Positions 1-7,116 of a stretch of 64,000 nucleotides of DNA are shown piece after piece. The stretch spans positions 1 through 64,000 of the forward strand of contig NZ_LDVZ01000002.1 in assembly GCF_001276515.1 (NCBI RefSeq), read 5' to 3'. The position numbers were made by a program, and so were the translations under genes. The stretch comes from Haemophilus sp. C1. GTDB taxonomy: Bacteria; Pseudomonadota; Gammaproteobacteria; Enterobacterales; Pasteurellaceae. Under the pieces are notes generated by a model, which was not told the DNA's origin, did no database searches, and was given only the letters and a program-made list of their open reading frames with translations. The first letter of the stretch is position 1, and every line of letters begins with the position of its first letter.

Positions 1-104
1 ATTCTTGAAGGAATGTGAATTTCGGTTTAACTTTGGAGCACCAAAAGAACAGCTTAAAATATTGAGAAAATGGTGTGGTATTTAGGGCTAATCTACGTCA
101 GCCC
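1..104 (+). mobile_element. Right end of an IS1595/IS1016-like insertion sequence
   Basis: Positions 2-85 are open from the window edge and encode the last 27 residues of a protein (FLKECEFRFN... ending KWCGI) before a TAG. This resembles the C-terminus of ISXO2/IS1595-type transposases such as IS1016 of Haemophilus, where a K-x-x-E-F-R-F/Y-N segment closes the DDE domain. Just past the stop, 84-105 carries an imperfect palindrome (AGGGCT near 84-89, AGCCCT near 100-105), which fits a terminal inverted repeat ending about 104. Family assignment rests on a short tail and memory of the family. The left part of the element is outside the window, so whether it is intact cannot be judged. Confidence 0.6.
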
Positions 105-131
105 TAAAAATAATGCAATTTATCGTCTTAA

Positions 132-189
132 AGATCTACACCTTAATCAGTTGGTTGTTTAGTCCAACTTTTGGGGTGCAGATCACACC
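132..189. repeat. Nested inverted repeat (terminator or IS-end remnant)
   Basis: AGATCTACACC (132-142) faces GGTGCAGATC (175-184), and inside lie CAGTTGG and TCCAACT, so the whole stretch folds as one long interrupted hairpin. Read on the minus strand it follows the symporter gene and ends with a short T run, so it may terminate that transcript. The inner text (CCCCAAAAGTTGGAC on the minus strand) also looks like the ends of IS3/IS150-group elements. Both readings are inference. Confidence 0.4.
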
Positions 190-202
190 TTTTTTCATTT
201 GA

Positions 203-1573
203 TTATTCTACGATTTCATCTTGATCGTGATGATTTATTTTCAATCGTTGGAAATAATCTTTTGTTTCTTCAACGATCACTTTTCGCAATCCAATAAGCG
301 CGATAAGATTTGGGAAAGCCATCAAACCATTTACAATATCGGCGATAATCCATATTAAATTTAAGTGTAAGAATGAGCCTAACCCCACCAACACAATATA
401 AGCTAAACGATATAGTTTTACGCCACGAATACCAACGAGATAAACAAAACAACGTTCACCATAGTAACACCAGCCTAAAATTGTTGTGAATGCAAAAAAT
501 AATAAACCGACGGTTACAATCGTTGCACCAATTGATGCCCCTAAACCTTGTGCAAAGGCGTAGTTTGTTACCGTTGCACCCGCTAATTCAGGATTGTTCC
601 ACGCTCCAGTTAATACTAATACAATCCCAGTCATTGTACAAACGATGATGGTATCCAAGAATGTTCCTGTCATGGAAATTAAGCCTTGACGGACAGGTTC
701 ACGAGTTTGTGCCGCTGCGGCTGCAATTGGTGCGCTTCCTAAACCTGATTCATTGGAGAAAATACCTCGAGCGACGCCTGATTGAATAGCCTTCATTACG
801 GTAAAGCCAACAGCCCCGCCTAGCGCAGCCTTCGGATCAAAAGCACTATAAATAATTAATGAGATCGCATCTGGTACTTTTTCTATATTTAAAAGGATAA
901 TAACTAGTGAAGTAGTGACGTATAAAATCGCCATAAATGGCACAATTACCGATGATGCGGTTGCGATACGTTTTACACCACCAAGAATGATTAAGCCGAC
1001 TAAAAGCGTCACAATAATTGCAGTAACTAAAACCGGAATATTAAAAGTATCTTGCATTGCATGGGTAATCGCATTGACCTGTGGGAATGTACCGATCCCG
1101 AAAAAGGCAACCATTACACCAAATAATGCAAATAATTTTGCTAGCCATTTGATGCCTAGACCGCGTTCAATGTAATACATTGGACCGCCAGCCATAAAGC
1201 CATTTTTATCGCGAACACGATATTTAACCGCGAGTAAACATTCGGCATATTTTGTTGCCATTCCTAATAAGGCGACTAGCCACATCCAAAAAATAGCGCC
1301 AGGCCCACCTGCTTGTACAGCAGTTGCAACGCCCACAATATTACCAGTTCCGATTGTTGCTGCTAATGCGGTACAAAGTGCGGCAAAAGATGACACATCA
1401 CCTTTTCCACCTTTATCTTTTTTAAATAAATAACCAAGCGCACGTGGTAAATAGCGAATTTGAATAAAGCCTAAACGTAAGGTTAAGTAGAGCCCTGTGC
1501 CCGATAAGAGTATGAGTAGCGGAGCGCCCCAAATAAAGCTATCAATAGCTGAAAGAATTGACTCAATTGTCAT
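203..1573 (-). CDS. Sodium:alanine/glycine symporter, AGCS family
   Basis: Inner-membrane secondary transporter expected to import alanine or glycine with sodium. The 456-residue protein has the usual AGCS length and about ten hydrophobic segments. Residues 89-105 (AGGPGAIFWMWLVALLG) match the family signature, and GGPMYYIERGLG follows. The start at 1573 is preceded by GAGGA (minus strand) five bases upstream. The gene stands alone behind a tandem glycine riboswitch, which argues that glycine is a physiological substrate or signal. A hairpin covering the Shine-Dalgarno suggests control of translation. Family is certain; substrate is inferred from the riboswitch. Confidence 0.93.
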   Translation of the reverse strand: MTIESILSAIDSFIWGAPLLILLSGTGLYLTLRLGFIQIRYLPRALGYLFKKDKGGKGDVSSFAALCTALAATIGTGNIVGVATAVQAGGPGAIFWMWLVALLGMATKYAECLLAVKYRVRDKNGFMAGGPMYYIERGLGIKWLAKLFALFGVMVAFFGIGTFPQVNAITHAMQDTFNIPVLVTAIIVTLLVGLIILGGVKRIATASSVIVPFMAILYVTTSLVIILLNIEKVPDAISLIIYSAFDPKAALGGAVGFTVMKAIQSGVARGIFSNESGLGSAPIAAAAAQTREPVRQGLISMTGTFLDTIIVCTMTGIVLVLTGAWNNPELAGATVTNYAFAQGLGASIGATIVTVGLLFFAFTTILGWCYYGERCFVYLVGIRGVKLYRLAYIVLVGLGSFLHLNLIWIIADIVNGLMAFPNLIALIGLRKVIVEETKDYFQRLKINHHDQDEIVE

Positions 1574-1578
1574 GTGAT

Positions 1579-1615
1579 TCCTCGTCGTTTAAATCAAAAA
1601 TAAACACGACAAGAA
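1579..1615 (-). promoter_or_regulatory. Shine-Dalgarno-sequestering hairpin of the riboswitch
   Basis: On the minus strand the ribosome binding site of the symporter (CGACGAGGA, 1579-1587) can pair with UUCUUGUCG at 1607-1615, including two or three G-U pairs. An inner GUUUA/UAAAC pairing (1601-1605 with 1586-1590) extends the stem. The start codon is at 1571-1573. This is a plausible expression platform for control of translation by the upstream glycine aptamers. No strong intrinsic terminator is visible between the aptamers and the gene. The pairing is seen in sequence; its function is inferred. Confidence 0.5.
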
Positions 1616-1682
1616 GACGAAAAGATACAATGGAAAAGAAAGTGCGGTGAAAAGATAGATAATTTCCACACTTACGATAGAT

Positions 1683-1873
1683 TGTCTTTTGCCCCTGTCC
1701 TTTTGCCTGAGCGTTTGAAAAACGATTGAAAAATTAACCGCTCTTTTGCGCCTTCGGCGTCCATTTCTAAAATGGATCTCTCCAAGGGTTCGTCCAGTAA
1801 CAGTCCCTGCCATCGCACCTGAAAGATTTTACATCGTCGGTGTGGGGTCAATTCCCCGCTCTCCAGCTACCTT
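1683..1873 (-). ncRNA. Tandem glycine riboswitch
   Basis: Two aptamers are readable on the minus strand. The upstream one has GGAGAG (1859-1864), CACCGA and CTTTCAGGTG, closing with GGCAGGGAC near 1800. The downstream one has GGAGAG (1778-1783), GCCGAAGGCGC (1748-1758), CGCTCAGGCAAAAGGACAG (about 1694-1712). These are the conserved elements of the gcvT-type glycine riboswitch in its usual two-aptamer arrangement. The target is the symporter gene downstream. Glycine aptamers upstream of AGCS transporters are well established, including in Haemophilus. Confidence 0.92.
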
Positions 1874-1890
1874 CATCCGAACTCACTTTT

Positions 1891-1909
1891 CATTGTGACA
1901 ATCACAATG
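1891..1909. promoter_or_regulatory. Palindrome at the 5' end of the riboswitch transcript
   Basis: CATTGTGA (1891-1898) and TCACAATG (1902-1909) form a perfect 8-bp inverted repeat with a 3-base spacer, starting close to the predicted transcription start. It could be a 5' stem-loop protecting the RNA or a protein-binding site. The spacing is not that of a CRP site (3 rather than 6 central bases). Confidence 0.45.
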
Positions 1910-1920
1910 AAAGCGCATGG

Positions 1921-1949
1921 ATTCTATCAAAATGGGAAATTAATTTCAA
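1921..1949 (-). promoter_or_regulatory. Sigma-70 promoter for the riboswitch and symporter
   Basis: On the minus strand TTGAAA (1944-1949) and TAGAAT (1921-1926) are separated by exactly 17 bases, a good match to the -35 and -10 consensus. Transcription would start near 1914, placing the palindrome at 1891-1909 and both glycine aptamers in the leader. It lies between the end of arcA and the riboswitch. Confidence 0.6.
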
Positions 1950-1993
1950 AAAGGAATTTTAAAATCGTCTCTCAGTTGATAGAAATAATGACT

Positions 1994-2704
1994 TTATTCT
2001 ATATCCCCACAAAAACGATATCCTTCACCATGCACTGTCATAATGATATTTGGGGTATTAGGATGATCTTCAAAATGTTTTCTGATACGTCGAATGGTGA
2101 CATCTACAGTTCGATCCTGAGGTTTCAATTCACGTCCCGTCATTTTTTTTAGTAATTCTTCGCGAGTTTGTAATTTTCCTGGATTTTCACAGAAATGTAG
2201 CATTGCACGAAATTCACTGCGCGGAAGTTTAAATTCTTGACCTTCTGGCGTAATTAAACTGTGGCTATTTAAGTCTAATTTCCAACCATTAAAACGATAG
2301 AATTCTCGACCAAATGTATTTTCTTTTTCTTGATGTGGCATTGTGCGATGCAATAAATTCCGTGCACGGATAGTCAATTCTCGAGGGTTAAAAGGCTTGG
2401 TTAAATAATCATCGGCACCGATTTCTAGCCCTAGGATTTTATCGACTTCGTTATCACGACCAGTTAAGAAAATAAGTGGCAAATTGAGTTCTTCGCGGAG
2501 CTCTCTTGCTAATAATAAACCGTTTTTACCTGGTAAATTAATATCCATCACAACCAAATTAATATTGTGGTTTTCCAACATATGATGCATCTCTGCGCCA
2601 TTTTCTGCTTCAAGCACATCATACCCTTCCGCTTCAAAAATCCCTTTAAGCGTATTTCGGGTAACGATTTCATCTTCAACAACGAGAATTTTTGGAGTAG
2701 CCAT
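1994..2704 (-). CDS. arcA: ArcA aerobic respiration response regulator
   Basis: DNA-binding response regulator of the ArcBA redox system, which represses respiratory and TCA-cycle genes when oxygen falls. The 236-residue protein has an N-terminal receiver domain with acidic pair D11-E12, phosphoacceptor D54 in [10 protein letters not shown], and the conserved K of YLTKPF. A C-terminal OmpR/PhoB winged helix follows, ending [11 protein letters not shown], close to E. coli ArcA. The cognate sensor ArcB is not in the window. It is divergent from dsbD with a 190-bp shared control region that holds an FNR-like box. Confidence 0.97.
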   Translation of the reverse strand: MATPKILVVEDEIVTRNTLKGIFEAEGYDVLEAENGAEMHHMLENHNINLVVMDINLPGKNGLLLARELREELNLPLIFLTGRDNEVDKILGLEIGADDYLTKPFNPRELTIRARNLLHRTMPHQEKENTFGREFYRFNGWKLDLNSHSLITPEGQEFKLPRSEFRAMLHFCENPGKLQTREELLKKMTGRELKPQDRTVDVTIRRIRKHFEDHPNTPNIIMTVHGEGYRFCGDIE

Positions 2705-2815
2705 TTTCCATCCTTATACTTATTTTGGTGTATGCTATCATGATTCCATTCTAGCGGTGTAACATTGTTGTAACAATAAAAAAGTGCGGTTATTTTTTAT
2801 AAGATTTTCCTTTTT

Positions 2816-2829
2816 ATGATCTAAATCAT
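2816..2829. promoter_or_regulatory. FNR-like box between arcA and dsbD
   Basis: ATGATCTAAATCAT is a near-palindrome matching TTGAT-N4-ATCAA at 8 of 10 positions. It lies about 112 bp upstream of arcA and 66 bp upstream of dsbD. FNR activation of arcA is known in E. coli; the assignment here is inference from sequence. Confidence 0.35.
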
Positions 2830-2857
2830 AGTTTTAGATATTCAAATTTCTTTGTGA

Positions 2858-2863
2858 TAGAAT
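2858..2863 (+). promoter_or_regulatory. Probable -10 element for dsbD
   Basis: TAGAAT preceded by TTTGTGA forms an extended -10 type hexamer 31 bp upstream of the dsbD start. No good -35 hexamer is visible at standard spacing. Confidence 0.35.
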
Positions 2864-2894
2864 TTCGCGCATTTTTACTTTTCCTTTCAATTCT

Positions 2895-4634
2895 ATGAAA
2901 AAACTTTTTCTTTTTTTTACACTGATTTTTACCGCACTTGCAGCTAACGCTGGTCTATTTGATAAAAAACAATCTTTCTTGAAAGTTGATGATGCTTTTG
3001 CATTCTCTGCCACTTTATCTACGGATAAAAGTCAGTTACAGGTTCATTGGGACATTGCTGATGGCTATTATTTATATCAAGATAAGATTAGTGCTGAATT
3101 AGTGGGTAAATCGGATTCCCTCACTTTGCATGCACAACAAGCAGCTGAATTACATCAAGACCCTTATTTTGGTGAAGTGAAGGTGTTTACTCGCTCAATT
3201 GATGGCGTATTTAGCGGCGCATTTAGCAATGCTGATGATCAGATTGAAATCAGTTATCAAGGATGTACCGAAGGTTTTTGCTATCCGCCTGAAACTAAAG
3301 TATTACGAATTGGGGATTTAGCCGTTTCTCAAGAGAAAATTGTCGAAAAAACAGTTGAAAAAAATACCGCACTTTTATCTGAACAAGATCGTTTAGCTGA
3401 TGGTTTATTCCATAGTAAATGGGCGATCTTCGGTTTCTTTTTATTGGGATTGGGACTGGCTTTTACACCTTGTGTATTGCCAATGTTACCGTTGCTTTCT
3501 GCTATTGTTATTGGTCAGCAACAACGTCCAAATATGATGCGAGCGTTTAGTTTAGCTTTTCTTTATGTTCAAGGCATGGCACTGACTTACACCTTGTTAG
3601 GGCTCGCAGTAGCGGCTATCGGTTTGCCGTTTCAAATCGCCTTGCAACATCCTTATGTGATGATCGGGCTTTCTATTTTATTTGTTGTTCTTGCCCTTTC
3701 AATGTTTGGCTTATTTACTATTCAATTGCCAAATAGCTTACAAAATAAATTGAATACATGGAGCCAAAAACAAACCTCAGGTGCTTTTGGCGGTTCCTTT
3801 GCGATGGGAATGATTGCTGGGCTTGTGGCTTCACCTTGCACTTCCGCACCACTTTCTGGTGCTTTACTTTATGTGGCGCAAAGTGGTGATTTATTCACTG
3901 GTGCGGCAACCCTTTATTTGCTCGCACTTGGTATGGGCGTGCCGCTAATGTTAATCACATTGTTTGGTAATAAAATTTTGCCAAAATCAGGTGAGTGGAT
4001 GAACACAGTGAAACAAACATTCGGTTTTGTTATGTTAGCATTACCTGTGTTTTTACTTTCTCGTATTTTGCCTGAAGCATGGGAGCCACGCTTATGGGCT
4101 GGATTAGCGACAGCATTCTTTATTTGGTTTGCGTTGCAGATGCCTAAGAGTGGTTTTGGCTATGCCATTAAAATTATTAGTTTTGCTTTGGCTATGGTTT
4201 CCGTACAACCTTTGCAAAATTGGATTTGGCAAACTCAAACTACAACACAAAGTGCGGTAGAAAATAAGCCTGTTTCTCAGGTTAAATTTAAGCAAATTAA
4301 AAATATTGAAGAACTTGACCGCACTTTAGCGGAAAATCCCCATTCGATCGTGATGTTGGATTTATACGCGGATTGGTGTGTGGCTTGTAAAGAATTTGAA
4401 AAACTGACTTTTTCAGATCCAAAAGTGCAACAGCAATTTCAAAATATCTTATTGTTACAAGTGAATATGACAAAGAATAGCCCAGAAAATAAAGCATTAA
4501 TGGAACGCTTTAATGTGATGGGATTACCCACAATTTTATTTTTTGATAAGCAAAATAATGAGATTCAAGGAAGTAGAGTAACGGGCTTTATGGATGCCGA
4601 TTCTTTTTCTAATTGGATTGGAAAGCTACTTTAG
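2895..4634 (+). CDS. dsbD: DsbD thiol:disulfide interchange protein
   Basis: Transfers electrons from cytoplasmic thioredoxin across the inner membrane to periplasmic DsbC/DsbG and cytochrome c maturation partners. The 579-residue protein shows a signal peptide (cut about residue 19, ANA|G), a periplasmic domain with C124 and C129, a central membrane domain with C193 (FTPCVLPM) and C315 (ASPCTSAP), and a C-terminal thioredoxin-like domain with C495-V-A-C498. All three redox pairs are present. At least four uptake signal cores lie inside the gene. A DoxX-like gene follows after 111 bp. Confidence 0.97.
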   Translation: MKKLFLFFTLIFTALAANAGLFDKKQSFLKVDDAFAFSATLSTDKSQLQVHWDIADGYYLYQDKISAELVGKSDSLTLHAQQAAELHQDPYFGEVKVFTRSIDGVFSGAFSNADDQIEISYQGCTEGFCYPPETKVLRIGDLAVSQEKIVEKTVEKNTALLSEQDRLADGLFHSKWAIFGFFLLGLGLAFTPCVLPMLPLLSAIVIGQQQRPNMMRAFSLAFLYVQGMALTYTLLGLAVAAIGLPFQIALQHPYVMIGLSILFVVLALSMFGLFTIQLPNSLQNKLNTWSQKQTSGAFGGSFAMGMIAGLVASPCTSAPLSGALLYVAQSGDLFTGAATLYLLALGMGVPLMLITLFGNKILPKSGEWMNTVKQTFGFVMLALPVFLLSRILPEAWEPRLWAGLATAFFIWFALQMPKSGFGYAIKIISFALAMVSVQPLQNWIWQTQTTTQSAVENKPVSQVKFKQIKNIEELDRTLAENPHSIVMLDLYADWCVACKEFEKLTFSDPKVQQQFQNILLLQVNMTKNSPENKALMERFNVMGLPTILFFDKQNNEIQGSRVTGFMDADSFSNWIGKLL

Positions 4635-4745
4635 TTATTTTTTACTTTTGGTAAAAAGTATTTTTCAATTTTAATTATTGTTTGACTATCCGTTAAAGAT
4701 TAATATAACGCCGTTTTAATTCATCTTTAAACAAAAGGAAAGCAA

Positions 4746-5150
4746 ATGAACAATCTTGAAAAATATCGCCCTTATGTATTAGCTCTATTGCGTATCACTG
4801 TTGCTTACATGTTTATCTTGCATGGTACAGCAAAATTTTGGGAGTTCCCAATTTCCATGACGGGTGGAAATGGTCCAGTCGGTGACTCAATGATGATTGT
4901 AGGTGGCGTGATTGAAATTGTCGGCTCAATCTTATTAATTTTAGGATTATTTACGCGCCCAGCTGCGTTTATTTTATCTGGCCAAATGGCTTTTGCGTAT
5001 TTCTTTATGCATGTGGCTGGAAAAGGGAATTTACTATTCCCAATTGCAAATGGCGGTGAGCTTGCGTTACTTTACTCTGTACTCTTCTTATATTTTGTAT
5101 TTTCTGGCGCTGGTGCTTGTGCCTTAGATAACAAGTTTTTTAGAAAGTAG
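4746..5150 (+). CDS. DoxX-family membrane protein
   Basis: A 134-residue inner-membrane protein of the DoxX/YphA type with about four hydrophobic segments. Residues 8-26 form the first (YVLALLRITVAYMFILHG), followed by the conserved HG...K-F region and a GLFTRPAAF loop typical of the family. DoxX-like proteins are quinone-linked or redox-associated in some species, but the role here is unknown. It is preceded by AAAGGAAAGCAA as ribosome binding site and closed by a terminator at 5186-5210. It may be transcribed on its own or by read-through from dsbD. Confidence 0.8.
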   Translation: MNNLEKYRPYVLALLRITVAYMFILHGTAKFWEFPISMTGGNGPVGDSMMIVGGVIEIVGSILLILGLFTRPAAFILSGQMAFAYFFMHVAGKGNLLFPIANGGELALLYSVLFLYFVFSGAGACALDNKFFRK

Positions 5151-5185
5151 TTTAGTTGTAGTTTCATAATTTAATCCTTTTATTT

Positions 5186-5210
5186 GCCCACATTTATGTG
5201 GGCTTTTTTA
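5186..5210 (+). terminator. Intrinsic terminator after the doxX-like gene
   Basis: GCCCACAT (5186-5193) pairs with ATGTGGGC (5196-5203), a 2-base loop lies between, and a run of seven T follows. Confidence 0.85.
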
Positions 5211-5268
5211 TGCTTGAAATTTACCGCACTTTATTCTGATTACATTTTATTTAATCTTTTCTATATTT

Positions 5269-5290
5269 GCGCAAACGTTTGCGCTATAAT
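5269..5290 (+). promoter_or_regulatory. PurR operator and -10 of purH
   Basis: GCGCAAACGTTTGCGC (5269-5284) is a perfect 16-bp palindrome matching the PurR operator consensus. It abuts TATAAT (5285-5290), so bound PurR would block RNA polymerase. The -35 region (about 5262-5267) is weak. purH starts 42 bp downstream. PurR with hypoxanthine or guanine as corepressor is the expected regulator. Confidence 0.9.
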
Positions 5291-5332
5291 TCAATCCGCT
5301 TATTTTTAACCATTTAATTAAAGGAAAATGTA

Positions 5333-6931
5333 ATGACAGATTGTCCAATTCGTCAGGCTTTACTGAGTGTTTCTGATAAAACCGGTATCGTAGAATTTGC
5401 TCAAGGCTTAGTACAGCGTGGTGTAAAACTACTTTCCACAGGCGGTACCGCAAAATTGTTGGAGCAACATGGTTTGCTGGTGACTGAAGTGTCTGATTAT
5501 ACGGGATTCCCTGAAATGATGGACGGTCGTGTGAAAACCTTACATCCAAAAGTACATGGCGGTATTCTTGGTCGTCGTGGTACAGATGATGTCATTATGC
5601 AACAACACGGCATTGAAGGCATTGATATGGTGGTGGTGAATTTATATCCATTTGCAGCCACCGTGGCTAAGCCAAACTGCACGTTAGAAGATGCCGTGGA
5701 AAATATTGATATCGGCGGCCCGACGATGGTGCGTTCCGCCGCGAAAAACCATAAAGATGTAGCGATCGTGGTGAATAATCATGATTTCAACGAAATTCTT
5801 TCAGAGATGGATAAACATCAAAACAGCCTAACGCTTGAAACTCGTTTTGACCTTGCGATTAAAGCATTTGAACACACCGCGCAATACGATTCCATGATTG
5901 CCAATTATTTCGGACAATTGGTGAAACCTTATCATGTTGCTGCTGAAGAAGATGCAGAGGCTAAGTGCGGTCAATTCCCGCGGACTTTAAATTTGAATTT
6001 CGTGCGTAAACAAACTATGCGTTATGGCGAAAATGCCCATCAAAATGCCGCATTTTATGTGGATCTCAATGTAAAAGAAGCGAGTGTGGCAACAGCAAAC
6101 CAACTGCAAGGTAAAGCCTTGTCTTACAATAATATTGCCGACACCGATGCAGCCCTTGAATGTGTGAAAGAATTTGATGAGCCGGCCTGCGTGATTGTTA
6201 AACACGCCAATCCATGCGGTGTGGCTTTAGGTAAAGATATTTTAGACGCCTATAATCGTGCTTACCAAACCGATCCAACATCTGCATTTGGCGGCATTAT
6301 TGCTTTCAACCGTGAATTAGACGAAAAAACCGCGAATGAAATTGTGGAGCGCCAATTCGTTGAAGTGATTATTGCGCCGAAAGTTTCTGCTGAAGCGCAA
6401 GAAGTCGTGAAACGTAAGAAAAATGTTCGTTTGCTTGAATGTGGTGAATGGCAAGCACGGACCCAACGTTTAGATTTTAAACGCGTGAATGGCGGCTTGT
6501 TGGTGCAAGATGCGGATTTAGGTATGGTGGGCTTGGATGATTTAAAAGTAGTAAGTAAACGTCAGCCAACTGAACAAGAATTAAAAGACTTATTATTCTG
6601 CTGGAAAGTGGCGAAATTCGTGAAATCCAATGCAATTGTTTACGCCAAAGATAACCAGACCATCGGCATTGGTGCAGGTCAAATGAGCCGCGTGTATTCG
6701 GCCAAAATTGCCGGTATTAAAGCGCAAGATGAGGGCTTGGAAGTGGCAGGTTGTGTGATGGCATCTGATGCTTTCTTCCCATTCCGTGACGGCATTGATG
6801 CAGCGGCGAAAGTAGGTATTCAATGTGTGATCCATCCAGGTGGTTCAATGCGCGATCAAGAAGTCATTGATGCAGCGGATGAGCATAATATGGTGATGGT
6901 ATTGACTGGAATGCGGCATTTTAGACATTAA
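5333..6931 (+). CDS. purH: PurH bifunctional AICAR transformylase/IMP cyclohydrolase
   Basis: Carries out the last two steps of IMP synthesis: formylation of AICAR with 10-formyl-tetrahydrofolate, then ring closure. The 532-residue protein has an N-terminal MGS-fold cyclohydrolase domain (about 1-200) and a C-terminal transformylase domain with the catalytic K-H pair in [12 protein letters not shown]. The end [26 protein letters not shown] is typical. It starts after AAGGAAAATGTA. A PurR box lies upstream and purD downstream, separated by 185 bp containing paired hairpin repeats. Confidence 0.98.
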   Translation: MTDCPIRQALLSVSDKTGIVEFAQGLVQRGVKLLSTGGTAKLLEQHGLLVTEVSDYTGFPEMMDGRVKTLHPKVHGGILGRRGTDDVIMQQHGIEGIDMVVVNLYPFAATVAKPNCTLEDAVENIDIGGPTMVRSAAKNHKDVAIVVNNHDFNEILSEMDKHQNSLTLETRFDLAIKAFEHTAQYDSMIANYFGQLVKPYHVAAEEDAEAKCGQFPRTLNLNFVRKQTMRYGENAHQNAAFYVDLNVKEASVATANQLQGKALSYNNIADTDAALECVKEFDEPACVIVKHANPCGVALGKDILDAYNRAYQTDPTSAFGGIIAFNRELDEKTANEIVERQFVEVIIAPKVSAEAQEVVKRKKNVRLLECGEWQARTQRLDFKRVNGGLLVQDADLGMVGLDDLKVVSKRQPTEQELKDLLFCWKVAKFVKSNAIVYAKDNQTIGIGAGQMSRVYSAKIAGIKAQDEGLEVAGCVMASDAFFPFRDGIDAAAKVGIQCVIHPGGSMRDQEVIDAADEHNMVMVLTGMRHFRH

Positions 6932-6944
6932 TTTATCTAACTAT

Positions 6945-6978
6945 CCCCCTCTTTAGCAAAGAGGGGAAGGGGAGATTT
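6945..6978 (+). repeat. C-rich/G-rich hairpin repeat, copy 1
   Basis: A run CCCCCTCTTT (6945-6954) pairs with AAAGAGGGG (6958-6966), followed by AAGGGGAGATTT. The same text occurs inverted at 7021-7058, and its hairpin core recurs at 43194-43214. It lies between purH and purD and could act as a terminator or RNA-processing stem. Confidence 0.75.
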
Positions 6979-7020
6979 GGCAGAAGTGATTTCAAGCTCA
7001 TACTAAATTCAATATCGTTT

Positions 7021-7058
7021 AAATCTCCCCCCTAGCCCCCTCTTTACAAAAGAGGGGG
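7021..7058 (-). repeat. C-rich/G-rich hairpin repeat, copy 2 (inverted)
   Basis: AAATCTCCCC followed by the hairpin CCCCCTCTTT...AAGAGGGGG (7036-7058) is the inverted counterpart of copy 1, so the two copies face each other 42 bp apart. The 21-base core at 7037-7057 is identical to that between galT and galK. Confidence 0.75.
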
Positions 7059-7116
7059 AATTGCAAGTAAAAAATATCTACACTTTTTTAAATTAAGCAT
7101 ACACAAGGACTACAAC

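Noticed and set aside
1589..1813. Small minus-strand ORF between riboswitch and symporter
   Set aside because: It overlaps the glycine aptamers, whose conserved RNA motifs explain the sequence better than a protein.
2909..2920. Run of eight T near the start of dsbD as a phase-variable tract
   Set aside because: It lies in the signal-peptide codons (F-F), is short, and dsbD is not a surface antigen; no evidence of length variation from one sequence.
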